A stretch of DNA of 64,000 bases from Pseudomonas entomophila (GTDB lineage: Bacteria; Pseudomonadota; Gammaproteobacteria; Pseudomonadales; Pseudomonadaceae), in NCBI RefSeq assembly GCF_029193575.1, contig NZ_JARGCS010000035.1, positions 31,835 through 95,834 of the forward strand. Direction: 5' to 3'. Below, in pieces: positions 18,184-28,937 of this stretch. The number at the start of each line of letters is the position of its first letter. Position 1 is the first letter of the stretch. The notes below the pieces were generated by a model that did no database searches, had not been told where the DNA came from, and was given only the letters and a program-made list of their open reading frames with translations. The position numbers and the translations under genes were made by a program.

Positions 18184-18864
18184 ATGCTCACCTGGCTGAC
18201 CCGCGACTCCCTGACCTTCCCACCCCTGGAAAAAGCCCTGCACGAGCCCAACGGCCTGCTCGCCGCCGGCGGCGACCTGAGCCCCGAACGCCTGGTCAGG
18301 GCGTACCGCCATGGCTGCTTCCCTTGGTACCAGGATGGCCAACCGATTCTCTGGTGGTCGCCCGACCCACGCACCGTGCTGTTCCCCGACGAACTGCACG
18401 TTTCGCGCTCGCTGGCCAAGGTGATCCGCCAGGGGCGCTTCCAGGTGAGCTTCGACACCGACTTCCCCGCGGTGATCGCCGCCTGCGCCGCGCCCCGCGA
18501 CTACGCCGACGGCACCTGGATCACCGATACCCTGCGCGCCGCCTACTGCCAACTGCACCAGCTCGGCATCGCCCATTCGGTGGAAGTGCGCGAGAGCGGC
18601 GAACTGGTCGGCGGACTCTACGGCCTGGCCATGGGCCGGTTGTTCTTTGGCGAATCCATGTTCAGCCGCGCCGACAACGCCTCCAAGGTCGGTTTCGCCA
18701 CCCTGGTCGAGCACCTGAAGCAAGCCGGTTTCGTGCTGATCGACTGCCAGATGCCGACACAGCACCTGCACAGTTTCGGCGCCCGCGCCATCGGTCGCCG
18801 GCAGTTCGCCGACTACCTGGCACGCTACCTGGACCAACCCTGCGACGTGGCCTGGGTTCGCTAG
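18184..18864 (+). CDS. aat: Leucyl/phenylalanyl-tRNA-protein transferase (226 aa)
   Basis: The family signatures GLLAAGGDLSPERLVRAYRHGCFPWY and LVGGLYGLAMGRLFFGESMFS are present. The enzyme adds Leu or Phe to proteins with N-terminal Arg or Lys and so makes ClpS-dependent N-degrons. It lies in a cluster with the second transferase (bpt) and with clpA and clpS, so the whole bacterial N-degron pathway is encoded within 4.6 kb. Confidence 0.96.
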   Translation: MLTWLTRDSLTFPPLEKALHEPNGLLAAGGDLSPERLVRAYRHGCFPWYQDGQPILWWSPDPRTVLFPDELHVSRSLAKVIRQGRFQVSFDTDFPAVIAACAAPRDYADGTWITDTLRAAYCQLHQLGIAHSVEVRESGELVGGLYGLAMGRLFFGESMFSRADNASKVGFATLVEHLKQAGFVLIDCQMPTQHLHSFGARAIGRRQFADYLARYLDQPCDVAWVR

Positions 18865-18920
18865 GCGAGTTCCCTGAGCTGGCTTACACTTAAGGCAAAG
18901 TCTCACCGAAGGGGTTGATC

Positions 18921-19628
18921 ATGACAGAGCTGGCGCGCTTGAAGTTCTATGCCACTCAACCCCACTCCTGCAGCTACCTGCCGCAGGAGCAGGCCACCAC
19001 GCTGTTTCTCGACCCCAGCCAGCCGATGGACGTGCACGTTTATGCCGACCTTTCGGAAATGGGCTTTCGCCGCAGCGGAGACCACCTGTACCGCCCACAC
19101 TGCCAGAACTGCAATGCCTGCGTGCCGGCGCGCATCCCTGCCGCACGCTTTCTTCCCAACCGCCAGCAGCGGCGCATCCTCAAGCGCAACGCCGACCTGA
19201 CCGTGACCGCCGCGCGCCCGGCATTCACGGAAGAGTACTTCGACCTGTACCGGCGCTACATCGAACAGCGCCATGCCGATGGCGACATGTACCCGCCAAG
19301 CCGCGACCAGTTTTCCACCTTCCTGGTGCGCGACCTGCCGTTCTGCTGGTTCTACGAGTTCCGCCAGGAAGGCCGCCTGCTGGCGGTGGCAGTGTGCGAC
19401 CTGCTGCCCAATGGCCTGTCAGCGGTCTACACCTTCTACGAGCCCGATGAAGAGCGCCGCAGCCTGGGCCGCTACGCCATCCTCTGGCAGATCACCGAAG
19501 CCCTGCGGCAGAACCTTGACGCGGTCTACCTCGGTTACTGGATCAAGAACTGCAAGAAGATGAACTACAAGACCCAGTACCGCCCCATCGAATTGCTGAT
19601 CAACCAGCGCTGGGTCACCCTCAATTGA
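18921..19628 (+). CDS. bpt: Aspartate/glutamate leucyltransferase Bpt (235 aa)
   Basis: The N-terminal Cys-rich HCQNCNACVP and the GNAT-like C-terminal half (YTFYEPDEERRSLGRYAILWQI, LGYWIKNCKKMNYK) identify the ATE/Bpt family, which in gamma-proteobacteria transfers Leu to N-terminal Asp or Glu. The ATG at 18921 is preferred over the TTG at 18915. It follows aat by 56 bases and precedes infA. Confidence 0.94.
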   Translation: MTELARLKFYATQPHSCSYLPQEQATTLFLDPSQPMDVHVYADLSEMGFRRSGDHLYRPHCQNCNACVPARIPAARFLPNRQQRRILKRNADLTVTAARPAFTEEYFDLYRRYIEQRHADGDMYPPSRDQFSTFLVRDLPFCWFYEFRQEGRLLAVAVCDLLPNGLSAVYTFYEPDEERRSLGRYAILWQITEALRQNLDAVYLGYWIKNCKKMNYKTQYRPIELLINQRWVTLN

Positions 19629-19731
19629 AAGCATTGGCTTGAAACACAGTTTTCGGGCATAATCCACGCCACTTTTTTTGCCCGGTGCAGTCGTGCGTCG
19701 GGCCATCACTGGATACCGAGGGCTTTACTGC

Positions 19732-19950
19732 ATGTCGAAAGAAGACAGCTTCGAAATGGAAGGCACTGTCGTCGACACCCTGCCCAACACCATGTTCCGC
19801 GTGGAGTTGGAAAACGGGCACGTCGTTACCGCGCACATCTCCGGCAAGATGCGCAAGAACTACATCCGTATTCTCACTGGCGACAAGGTCCGCGTTGAAC
19901 TGACGCCATACGACCTGAGCAAGGGCCGCATCACCTACCGTGCGCGCTAA
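19732..19950 (+). CDS. infA: Translation initiation factor IF-1 (72 aa)
   Basis: This is an S1-like OB-fold protein of canonical length, starting [21 protein letters not shown] and ending [10 protein letters not shown]. It binds the 30S A site. A strong bidirectional terminator follows and separates it from the convergent clpA. Confidence 0.98.
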
Positions 19951-19962
19951 GCTCCAGCCATG

Positions 19963-19993
19963 AAAAAGCCCGGCCAATGCGCCGGGCTTTTTT
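19963..19993. terminator. Bidirectional terminator between infA and clpA
   Basis: AAAAAGCCCGGC (19963-19974) pairs perfectly with GCCGGGCTTTTT (19981-19992). A and T runs on both sides allow it to work in both directions. Confidence 0.9.
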
Positions 19994-20010
19994 GTGGGTT
20001 TTTGAAAGCA

Positions 20011-20051
20011 TCGCGGGGCAAGCCGGATCGCCGCACCGGCTTGCCCCGCGA
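20011..20051. repeat. REP-type perfect 16-bp inverted repeat
   Basis: TCGCGGGGCAAGCCGG (20011-20026) is the exact inverse of CCGGCTTGCCCCGCGA (20036-20051). It lies in the infA-clpA intergenic space. Confidence 0.8.
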
Positions 20052-20077
20052 CAGGGCCGCAACGCGACCCCATTCTC

Positions 20078-22348
20078 TTACGCCACTTCGGCCGTGGTCT
20101 CGAAATCGAACACCAGCTCGCCATCGCGCAGGTCGATATGCACCACGCCGCCATGCTCGGACAGCTCGCCGAACAGGATCTCCTCGGCCAACGGCCGCTT
20201 GATCTTGTCCTGGATCAGCCGCGCCATCGGCCGCGCGCCCATCTGCACATCGTAGCCCGAGGCCGCCAGCCAACCGCGCGCGGCATCGCTGACTTCCAGC
20301 AACACGCGCTTGTCTTCCAGTTGCGCCTGCAGTTCGATGAGGAACTTGTCGACGATGCTCTTGATCGTCTCGTGGCTCAGGCGGCCGAACTGGATGATGG
20401 TGTCCAGACGGTTGCGGAACTCCGGCGTGAAGCTCTTGCGAATAACCTCCATGGCGTCGGAAGTGTGGTCCTGCTGGGTGAAACCGATCGAGGCCCGCGC
20501 GGCGGTCTCGGCACCGGCGTTGGTGGTCATGATCAGGATCACGTTGCGGAAGTCCGCCTTGCGCCCGTTATTGTCGGTCAGGGTGCCGTGGTCCATCACC
20601 TGCAGCAGCAGGTTGAAGACTTCCGGGTGGGCCTTCTCGATTTCATCGAGCAGCAGCACGCAGTGAGGTTGCTTGGTGATCGCCTCGGTCAACAGGCCGC
20701 CCTGGTCGAAACCGACATAGCCGGGTGGCGCACCGATCAAACGCGAGACGGTGTGCCGCTCCATGTACTCGGACATGTCGAAGCGCACCAGCTCGACACC
20801 CAGCGCCTTGGCCAGTTGCCGTGCCGCCTCGGTCTTGCCCACGCCGGTAGGGCCGGCGAAGAGGAACGAGCCGACCGGCTTGTCCGGCGACTTCAGCCCG
20901 GCGCGCGACAGCTTGATCGCGGTGGCCAACGAGTCGATCGCCGCATCCTGACCGAACACGGTCAGCTTCAGGTCACGCTCCAAGTTGCGCAGCAGCTCCT
21001 TATCGGAACTGGTGACGTGTTTTGGCGGGATCCGCGCGATCTTGGCGACGATATCCTCGACCTGCGGCACGTCGATGCGCTTGACCCGACTGCTTTCGGG
21101 CTGCAGGCGCTGGTAGGCGCCGGCTTCATCGATCACGTCGATGGCCTTGTCGGGCATGTGCCGATCGTTGATGTAGCGGGCGGCCAGCTCGGCAGCGGCA
21201 CGCAGCGCCTCATCGCTGTACTCGATGTTGTGGTGCGATTCGAAGCGCCCCTTCAGGCCACGCAGGATGCCCACGGTGTCCTCGACCGACGGCTCGGTGA
21301 CGTCGACCTTCTGGAAGCGCCGCGCCAAGGCGCGATCCTTCTCGAAGATGCCGCGAAATTCCTGGAAGGTGGTCGAGCCGATGCAACGGATGTCCCCGGA
21401 CGACAGCAGCGGCTTGAGCAGGTTGGAGGCGTCCATCACCCCCCCGGACGCCGCGCCGGCACCAATGATGGTGTGGATCTCATCGATGAACAGGATCGCC
21501 TGCGGGCGTTTTTTCAGCTCGCCGAGCAACGCCTTGAAACGCTTCTCGAAATCGCCGCGGTACTTGGTACCAGCCAGCAGCGCACCAAGGTCGAGCGAGT
21601 AGACGACGCTTTGCGCCAGCAGGTCCGGGACCTGGCCGTCGACGATGCGCTTGGCAAGGCCCTCGGCGATGGCGGTCTTGCCGACACCGGCCTCGCCGAC
21701 CAGCAGCGGGTTGTTCTTGCGCCGGCGCGCGAGGATCTGCGCAACGCGCTCGACCTCTTGCTCACGCCCCACCAGCGGGTCGATGCGCCCGGCCCGCGCC
21801 AGTTCGTTGAGGTTGCTGGCATAGGCGTCCAGCGGGTTGCTCGACGAAGACGACTCACCGCCCTCCTCGTCCTGCATGTCCTGGTCGTTTTCGGTGTGCG
21901 GGCCATGGCCCGGCACCTTGGAGATCCCGTGGGCGATGTAGTTGACCACGTCGATGCGGGCCACGCTCTGCTGCTTGAGCAGGAACACGGCCTGGCTTTC
22001 CTGCTCGCTGAAGATCGCCACCAGCACGTTGGCGCCGGTCACTTCACGCTTGCCGGAACTCTGCACATGGAACACGGCGCGCTGCAGCACGCGCTGGAAA
22101 CCCAGGGTCGGCTGGGTCTCGCGGTCCTCGTCATGCACGGGGATCAACGGGGTGGTGGAATCGATGAACTCCTGCAGGTCGTGCTTGAGCTTGTCGAGAT
22201 TGGCGCCACAGGCGCGCAGAACGGTCGCGGCAGCCTCATTGTCAAGGAGTGCCAGCAGCAGGTGCTCGACGGTCATGAACTCATGACGCTTCGAGCGGGC
22301 TTCCTTGAAGGCAAGATTGAGGGTGACTTCGAGCTCGCGGTTTAACAT
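20078..22348 (-). CDS. clpA: ATP-dependent Clp protease ATPase subunit ClpA (756 aa)
   Basis: The protein has an N-terminal Clp repeat domain that docks ClpS, then two AAA+ modules with Walker A GEAGVGKTA and GPTGVGKTE. The second module carries the ClpP-binding loop region. It unfolds N-degron and SsrA-tagged substrates for ClpP. It is transcribed with the upstream clpS; 30 bases separate the two genes. Confidence 0.97.
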   Translation of the reverse strand: MLNRELEVTLNLAFKEARSKRHEFMTVEHLLLALLDNEAAATVLRACGANLDKLKHDLQEFIDSTTPLIPVHDEDRETQPTLGFQRVLQRAVFHVQSSGKREVTGANVLVAIFSEQESQAVFLLKQQSVARIDVVNYIAHGISKVPGHGPHTENDQDMQDEEGGESSSSSNPLDAYASNLNELARAGRIDPLVGREQEVERVAQILARRRKNNPLLVGEAGVGKTAIAEGLAKRIVDGQVPDLLAQSVVYSLDLGALLAGTKYRGDFEKRFKALLGELKKRPQAILFIDEIHTIIGAGAASGGVMDASNLLKPLLSSGDIRCIGSTTFQEFRGIFEKDRALARRFQKVDVTEPSVEDTVGILRGLKGRFESHHNIEYSDEALRAAAELAARYINDRHMPDKAIDVIDEAGAYQRLQPESSRVKRIDVPQVEDIVAKIARIPPKHVTSSDKELLRNLERDLKLTVFGQDAAIDSLATAIKLSRAGLKSPDKPVGSFLFAGPTGVGKTEAARQLAKALGVELVRFDMSEYMERHTVSRLIGAPPGYVGFDQGGLLTEAITKQPHCVLLLDEIEKAHPEVFNLLLQVMDHGTLTDNNGRKADFRNVILIMTTNAGAETAARASIGFTQQDHTSDAMEVIRKSFTPEFRNRLDTIIQFGRLSHETIKSIVDKFLIELQAQLEDKRVLLEVSDAARGWLAASGYDVQMGARPMARLIQDKIKRPLAEEILFGELSEHGGVVHIDLRDGELVFDFETTAEVA

Positions 22349-22378
22349 AGCTTCACCTCATACCCAAGTGGTCGGCGA

Positions 22379-22741
22379 TTAACCGTCCTTCTCGATTTCA
22401 CAGAGTAGCGGATGCTGGCTTTCACGGGCGTATTGGTTGACCTGCATGGCCTTGGTCTCGGCGATGTCACGGGTAAACAATCCGCACACTGCCCGCCCCT
22501 CGGTATGGACGGTCAGCATGATCTTGGTCGCCAGCTCGCGGTTCAAATTGAAGAACGTCTCGAGCACTTCGACGACGAAATCCATCGGTGTGTAGTCATC
22601 GTTGAACAAAACCACCTTATACATCGGTGGAGCCTGCAGGATCGGCTTGGCTTCCTGCACCGCCAGACCTGCGCCGTCGTCCTGATCGGACTGCGGGCTA
22701 TCCTGATTGAATGTTAGACGAATCTGCCTGAGTGCATGCAT
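22379..22741 (-). CDS. clpS: ClpA adaptor ClpS (120 aa)
   Basis: The core PMYKVVLFNDDYTPMDFVVEVLE, with the N-degron pocket residues (ND-YTPM) and HTEGRAVCGLFTRDIAE, identifies ClpS. The ATG at 22741 gives the normal length; a longer open frame continues upstream to 23293 but crosses the divergent cspD gene. It recognises the N-terminal Leu or Phe made by Aat and Bpt. Confidence 0.96.
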   Translation of the reverse strand: MHALRQIRLTFNQDSPQSDQDDGAGLAVQEAKPILQAPPMYKVVLFNDDYTPMDFVVEVLETFFNLNRELATKIMLTVHTEGRAVCGLFTRDIAETKAMQVNQYARESQHPLLCEIEKDG

Positions 22742-22969
22742 GGAAAGAATTTCATCATATCGACAGGTTAAGGTTGTGGATTGACCGCGAGGTCCTGATC
22801 GGCGCGGCCGCCGCCTGACCTTGACTATCGGCAAAACGGTGTTACAACCAATAAGAACCCACCGTGGTCGATAAAGATCCGCGCAGTCAACCAGATTTTT
22901 CGCATGGTTCGTATGCGGATGAAGTGGATGATACTCCAGTGATGGAGTCCTTTGCAGAGGGACATAGGG

Positions 22970-23227
22970 ATGGCGAGCGGTAAAGTCAAGTGGTTCAACA
23001 ATGCCAAGGGCTATGGGTTCATCAACGAAGACGGTAAGGACGAGGATCTGTTCGCCCATTATTCGACCATCCAGATGGACGGATACAAGACCTTGAAGGC
23101 TGGCCAACAGGTGACCTTCGATATCGTCCAGGGCCCCAAGGGCAAGCACGCCGTGAATATCGCGCCGCCTGGCGCCAGCGCAATCGAGTCCAAAGCCCCC
23201 GCTGCGGCCAGCACCGCCCAGGCTTGA
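22970..23227 (+). CDS. cspD: Cold-shock-like protein CspD (85 aa)
   Basis: The RNP-type motifs KGYGFI and DLFAHYSTI lie in an OB fold, with an Ala-rich C-terminal tail (residues about 68-85) as in CspD of Pseudomonas. E. coli CspD is a stationary-phase inhibitor of replication; the clpA-clpS/cspD divergent arrangement is conserved. The ATG at 22970 is preferred over a TTG six codons earlier. Confidence 0.92.
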   Translation: MASGKVKWFNNAKGYGFINEDGKDEDLFAHYSTIQMDGYKTLKAGQQVTFDIVQGPKGKHAVNIAPPGASAIESKAPAAASTAQA

Positions 23228-23246
23228 CCGACCACCGGCAACAATG

Positions 23247-23283
23247 AAACCGGCCAACCCTTTGCAGGGCTGGCCGGTTTTGC
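23247..23283. terminator. Terminator between cspD and icd
   Basis: AAACCGGCCA (23247-23256) pairs with TGGCCGGTTT (23271-23280), with an inner CCC/GGG extension and a short T-run. It lies between convergent genes and probably serves both. Confidence 0.85.
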
Positions 23284-23289
23284 TTTGCC

Positions 23290-24546
<1,257 letters not shown>

Positions 24547-24985
24547 GCTTGCACTACTCCGCTGTCGGGTGTGATTGGACATCGTGCGATCCACTGAGCC
24601 TAAACCACATCCGCCGACCTGCAAGCCAAGCGGGCGTCGCGCCTCCCGGCCTGCGGCATCACGCCACATTGCCCGTACATCTTTGGTCTTATAAAGGCGC
24701 CGATATCACTTGGCCTTGCTGATTAGCCCAAAGGGTTTGATATACTCCGGCGCTGACCGCAGGGTCATCGGGGCGAACCCTTGGAAAACGCGGCTCGCCC
24801 TCGGCCAACGAATGGCCAAGAAGCCTGGGTTGTTACCGCAGCTCAGCAATTTGACGCTCGACTGATGCATCCACCATCACCGCTCGCAGCCTCTCGACCA
24901 TCCGCTCATGGCGTCGCCAGGGCGAAGCGCCTACCCTGCGCACCTCGAGACTCGAGTACGCTCAGCACATAGAGAGTTAACCCGC
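24547..24985. other. Divergent intergenic region between the two isocitrate dehydrogenase genes
   Basis: The 439 bases hold no convincing gene. An extended -10 motif (TGATATACT, 24738-24746) reads toward idh and would leave a leader of about 230 bases. I could not find a stable hairpin/terminator or a recognised riboswitch in the leader. The icd promoter must lie nearer 24550-24650 but is not obvious. Confidence 0.4.
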
Positions 24986-27211
24986 ATGCCCACCCGTTCC
25001 AAGATCATCTATACCTTCACCGACGAAGCCCCCGCCCTCGCCACCTACTCACTGCTGCCGATCATCGAAGCGTTCACCGCAAGCGCCGACATCGCCGTTG
25101 AAACCCGCGACATCTCCCTGGCCGGTCGTATCCTCGCGGCATTCCCGGAGCAACTGGGCGCCGAGAAGCAGGTAGGCGATCACCTGGCGGAACTGGGCCA
25201 GCTGGCCACCACGCCGGAAGCCAACATCATCAAGCTGCCGAACATCTCGGCGTCGGTCCCGCAGCTGAAGGCGGCGATCAAGGAACTGCAGGCCAAGGGT
25301 TTCAACATCCCTGACTACGCCGACGAGCCGGCCAGCGCCGAAGAGAAAGAATCCCGCGCGCGCTATGACCGCATCAAGGGCAGCGCCGTGAACCCGGTGC
25401 TGCGCGAAGGCAACTCCGACCGCCGCGCCCCGCTGTCGGTCAAGAACTACGCGCGCAAGCACCCGCACAAGATGGGCGCCTGGGCCGCAGACTCCAAGTC
25501 GCACGTGGCCCACATGACCCAGGGCGACTTCTACGGCAGCGAGAAGGCCGCGCTGATCGAGGCTGACGACAGCCTGCGCATCGAACTGGTCGAGAAGAAC
25601 GGCACCACCACCGTCCTGAAAGAAAAGACCGCCGTCAAGGCCGCCGAAGTCATCGACTGCGCCACCCTGAGCCGCAAGGCCCTGAAAGCCTTCATCGCCG
25701 AGCAGATCGCCGATGCCAAGGCCTCGGGCGTGCTGCTGTCGGTGCACCTGAAAGCCACCATGATGAAGGTCTCCGACCCGATCATGTTCGGCGTCATCGT
25801 CGAGGAATTCTACGGCGAAGTCCTGGCCAAGCACGCGACCGCCCTGGCCGAAGTAGGCTTCAACGCCAACAACGGCATCGGCGACCTGTACGCCCGCATC
25901 AAGGACCTGCCAAGCGACAAGCAGGCCGAGATCGAAGCCGACATCCAGGCCCTGTACGCCGAGCGTCCGGCCCTGGCCATGGTCAACTCCGACAAGGGCA
26001 TCACCAACCTGCACGTGCCGAGCGACGTGATCGTCGACGCCTCGATGCCGGCGATGATCCGTGACTCGGGCAAGATGTGGAACACCGCGGGCGAGCTGCA
26101 AGACGCCAAGGCGATCATCCCCGACCGCTGCTACGCCGGCATCTACCAGGCCACCATCGAAGACTGCAAGCAGCACGGCGCCTTCGACCCAACCACCATG
26201 GGCAGCGTGCCGAACGTCGGCCTGATGGCGCAGAAGGCCGAAGAATACGGCTCCCACGACAAGACCTTCCAGGTCAAGGCCGACGGCGTCGTGCGCGTGG
26301 TCGATGGCAAGGGCAACGTCGTGCTGGAGCAGCACGTCGAAGCGGGTGACATCTTCCGCATGTGCCAGACCAAGGACGCGCCGATCCAGGACTGGGTCAA
26401 GCTGGCCGTCAACCGCGCCCGCCTGAGCAACACCCCGGCGGTGTTCTGGCTGGACCCGGCCCGTGCCCACGACGGCGTGATGATCGAGAAGGTACAGACC
26501 TACCTGAAGGATCACGACACCACTGGCCTGGACATCCGCGTCCTGGCCCCGGTCGACGCCATCAAGTTCTCCCTGGCCCGCATCCGCGAAGGCAAGGACA
26601 CCATCTCGGTGACCGGCAACGTGCTGCGCGACTACCTGACCGACCTGTTCCCGATCATGGAACTGGGCACCAGCGCCAAGATGCTGTCGATCGTCCCGCT
26701 GATGAACGGCGGTGGCCTGTTCGAGACCGGCGCCGGCGGTTCGGCACCGAAGCACGTGCAGCAGTTGGTCGAAGAGAACTTCCTGCGCTGGGACTCGCTG
26801 GGTGAATTCCTGGCCCTGGCCGCTTCCCTGGAGCACCTGGGCGAGACCTACGACAACCCGCGCGCCAAGGTCCTGGCCAACACCCTGGACCAGGCCACCG
26901 GCAAGTTCCTCGACACCAACAAGTCGCCTTCGCGCAAGGTCGGCGGCATCGACAACCGCGGCAGCCACTTCTACCTGACCCTGTACTGGGCCCAGGCCCT
27001 GGCCGCCCAGAGCGACGACGCCGCCCTGCAAGCGCGCTTCGCCCCGCTGGCCAAGACCCTGACCGAGAACGAAGCGACCATCGTCGCCGAGCTCAACGCC
27101 GTCCAGGGCAAGCCGGCCGACATCGGTGGCTACTACGCCCCGGATGCCGAGCTGACCGCCAAGGTGATGCGCCCAAGCCAGACCCTGAACAGCGCGATCG
27201 CCGCCCTGTAA
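24986..27211 (+). CDS. idh: Monomeric NADP-dependent isocitrate dehydrogenase (741 aa)
   Basis: The 741 residues, the start KIIYTFTDEAPALATYSLLPI and the internal HMTQGDFYGSEKAAL and NGGGLFETGAGGSAPKHVQQ segments are diagnostic for the monomeric IDH2 family, which shares no detectable sequence similarity with Icd. It catalyses the same NADP-dependent step. It stands in its own transcription unit with a long leader and ends at a strong terminator. In organisms with both forms the monomeric one is often regulated differently from Icd. Confidence 0.97.
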   Translation: MPTRSKIIYTFTDEAPALATYSLLPIIEAFTASADIAVETRDISLAGRILAAFPEQLGAEKQVGDHLAELGQLATTPEANIIKLPNISASVPQLKAAIKELQAKGFNIPDYADEPASAEEKESRARYDRIKGSAVNPVLREGNSDRRAPLSVKNYARKHPHKMGAWAADSKSHVAHMTQGDFYGSEKAALIEADDSLRIELVEKNGTTTVLKEKTAVKAAEVIDCATLSRKALKAFIAEQIADAKASGVLLSVHLKATMMKVSDPIMFGVIVEEFYGEVLAKHATALAEVGFNANNGIGDLYARIKDLPSDKQAEIEADIQALYAERPALAMVNSDKGITNLHVPSDVIVDASMPAMIRDSGKMWNTAGELQDAKAIIPDRCYAGIYQATIEDCKQHGAFDPTTMGSVPNVGLMAQKAEEYGSHDKTFQVKADGVVRVVDGKGNVVLEQHVEAGDIFRMCQTKDAPIQDWVKLAVNRARLSNTPAVFWLDPARAHDGVMIEKVQTYLKDHDTTGLDIRVLAPVDAIKFSLARIREGKDTISVTGNVLRDYLTDLFPIMELGTSAKMLSIVPLMNGGGLFETGAGGSAPKHVQQLVEENFLRWDSLGEFLALAASLEHLGETYDNPRAKVLANTLDQATGKFLDTNKSPSRKVGGIDNRGSHFYLTLYWAQALAAQSDDAALQARFAPLAKTLTENEATIVAELNAVQGKPADIGGYYAPDAELTAKVMRPSQTLNSAIAAL

Positions 27212-27230
27212 GGTTCGCTTGACGTAACAG

Positions 27231-27266
27231 CACAAACCCCGGCCACGCACCGGGGTTTGTGTTTTT
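27231..27266 (+). terminator. Terminator after idh
   Basis: CACAAACCCCGG (27231-27242) pairs perfectly with CCGGGGTTTGTG (27250-27261), followed by TTTTT. Confidence 0.9.
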
Positions 27267-27313
27267 CAGAGCCTGCCCTCCCTGCAGGAGCGGGCCGCTT
27301 CATGGAGAGGTTC

Positions 27314-27754
27314 ATGACCTGGCAACCGCACATCACCGTCGCCACCATCGTCGAACAGGATGGCCGCTTCCTCTTCGTCGAAGAGTTCAAGGCCGGCCAG
27401 CACGTCTTCAACCAACCCGCCGGCCACCTGGAGGCCAACGAGACGCTGCTCCAGGCCGCCCTGCGCGAAACACTCGAGGAAACCGCCTGGGAAGTCGAGC
27501 TCACCGGCGTGGTCGGCATCTACCTGTACACCGCCCCCAGCAACGGCGTGACCTACCAGCGCATCTGCTTCGCCGCCCGCCCCCTGCGCCACCACCCCGA
27601 GCGCGCGCTGGACAGCGACATCACCCGCGCCGTGTGGCTGACCCGCGACGAACTGCTGGCCGACCCCGCGCGCTGGCGCAGCGAACTGGTGCCACGCTGT
27701 CTCGACGACTACCTCAACGGCCCGTTGCACAGCCTGGCCCTGCTGCGCGACTGA
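27314..27754 (+). CDS. nudJ: Nudix phosphohydrolase NudJ type (146 aa)
   Basis: The Nudix box is GHLEANETLLQAALRETLEET, in which the usual Gly after the EE pair is Thr, as in NudJ/YmfB relatives that hydrolyse thiamin pyrophosphate and nucleoside phosphates. The gene order nudJ-mnmA-hflD-purB is the same as in E. coli and supports the assignment. The ATG at 27314 follows GGAG at 27304; longer frames start at 27302 and 27257. Confidence 0.85.
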   Translation: MTWQPHITVATIVEQDGRFLFVEEFKAGQHVFNQPAGHLEANETLLQAALRETLEETAWEVELTGVVGIYLYTAPSNGVTYQRICFAARPLRHHPERALDSDITRAVWLTRDELLADPARWRSELVPRCLDDYLNGPLHSLALLRD

Positions 27755-27812
27755 CGCGCGGCCAGCGTCCTGATAGAATCGGAATTTTTCCCCCAGATCT
27801 CCATCGGTAGCC

Positions 27813-28937
27813 ATGACCAGCCCAGTACTCAAAGACCCCGCCAAGACCCGCGTCATCGTCGGCATGTCCGGCGGCGTGGACTCTTCCGTCTCCGCCCTCC
27901 TGCTCCTGGAGCAGGGCTACCAGGTGGAAGGGCTGTTCATGAAGAACTGGGAAGAAGACGACGGCACCGAATACTGCACCGCCCGCGAAGACCTGGCCGA
28001 CGCCCAGGCCGTGTGCGACCGCATCGGCATCAAGCTGCACACCGCCAACTTCGCGGCCGAGTACTGGGACAACGTGTTCGAGCACTTCCTCGAGGAATAC
28101 AAGGCCGGCCGCACGCCGAACCCGGACATCCTCTGCAACCGCGAAATCAAGTTCAAGGCGTTCCTCGACTACGCCCTGTCGCTGGGCGCCGACCTGATCG
28201 CCACCGGCCACTACGTGCGCCGCCGCGACACCGGCGACCTCACCGAACTGCTCAAGGGCCTGGACCCGAACAAGGACCAGAGCTACTTCCTGCACGCCGT
28301 GGGCGGCGCGGAAATCGCCCGCACCCTGTTCCCGGTCGGCGAACTGGAAAAGCCCGAGGTGCGCGCCATCGCTGAGAAACACGGCCTGGCCACCGCCAAG
28401 AAGAAGGACTCCACCGGCATCTGCTTCATCGGCGAACGTCGCTTCAGCGACTTCCTCAAGCAGTACCTGCCGGCCCAGCCGGGCGAGATCCAGACCACCG
28501 ACGGTGAAGTGATCGGCCAGCACCACGGCCTGATGTACCACACCATCGGCCAGCGCCAGGGCCTGGGCATCGGCGGCCTGAAAGACGCCGGCGACGAGCC
28601 GTGGTACGTACTGGAGAAAGACCTGTCGCGCAACGTGCTGGTGGTCGGCCAAGGCAACGAGCACCCTTGGTTGTTCTCCCGTGCGCTGCTGGCCTCGGAA
28701 ATCTACTGGGTCAACCCGGTCGACCTGTCCACGCCGCGCCGCCTCAGCGCCAAGGTGCGCTATCGCCAGGGCGACCAGGCCTGCACCCTGGAGCGCAGCG
28801 CCGACGGCTACCGCGCCGTGTTCGACGAACCGCAGCGCGCCGTGACCCCGGGCCAGTCGGTGGTGTTCTATGACGGCGAGGTGTGCCTGGGCGGCGGCGT
28901 GATCGAGACCGCCGAGCCCTGGAGCCCGCGCGCATGA
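27813..28937 (+). CDS. mnmA: tRNA-specific 2-thiouridylase MnmA (374 aa)
   Basis: The PP-loop GMSGGVDSSVSALLL, the TPNPDILCNREIKF segment with the first catalytic Cys, and the STGICFIGER segment with the second define MnmA. It thiolates U34 of tRNA-Lys, -Glu and -Gln with sulfur delivered by TusE. The stop overlaps the hflD start by ATGA (28934-28937). Confidence 0.97.
   Translation: MTSPVLKDPAKTRVIVGMSGGVDSSVSALLLLEQGYQVEGLFMKNWEEDDGTEYCTAREDLADAQAVCDRIGIKLHTANFAAEYWDNVFEHFLEEYKAGRTPNPDILCNREIKFKAFLDYALSLGADLIATGHYVRRRDTGDLTELLKGLDPNKDQSYFLHAVGGAEIARTLFPVGELEKPEVRAIAEKHGLATAKKKDSTGICFIGERRFSDFLKQYLPAQPGEIQTTDGEVIGQHHGLMYHTIGQRQGLGIGGLKDAGDEPWYVLEKDLSRNVLVVGQGNEHPWLFSRALLASEIYWVNPVDLSTPRRLSAKVRYRQGDQACTLERSADGYRAVFDEPQRAVTPGQSVVFYDGEVCLGGGVIETAEPWSPRA

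Noticed and set aside
20138..22345. 735-codon open frame opposite clpA
   Set aside because: Shadow of clpA; no start signal or recognisable domain.
24780..24972. 63-codon open frame in the idh leader
   Set aside because: No ribosome site, no similarity recognised, and it lies in the probable untranslated leader.
25049..27250. 733-codon open frame opposite idh
   Set aside because: Shadow of the monomeric isocitrate dehydrogenase gene.
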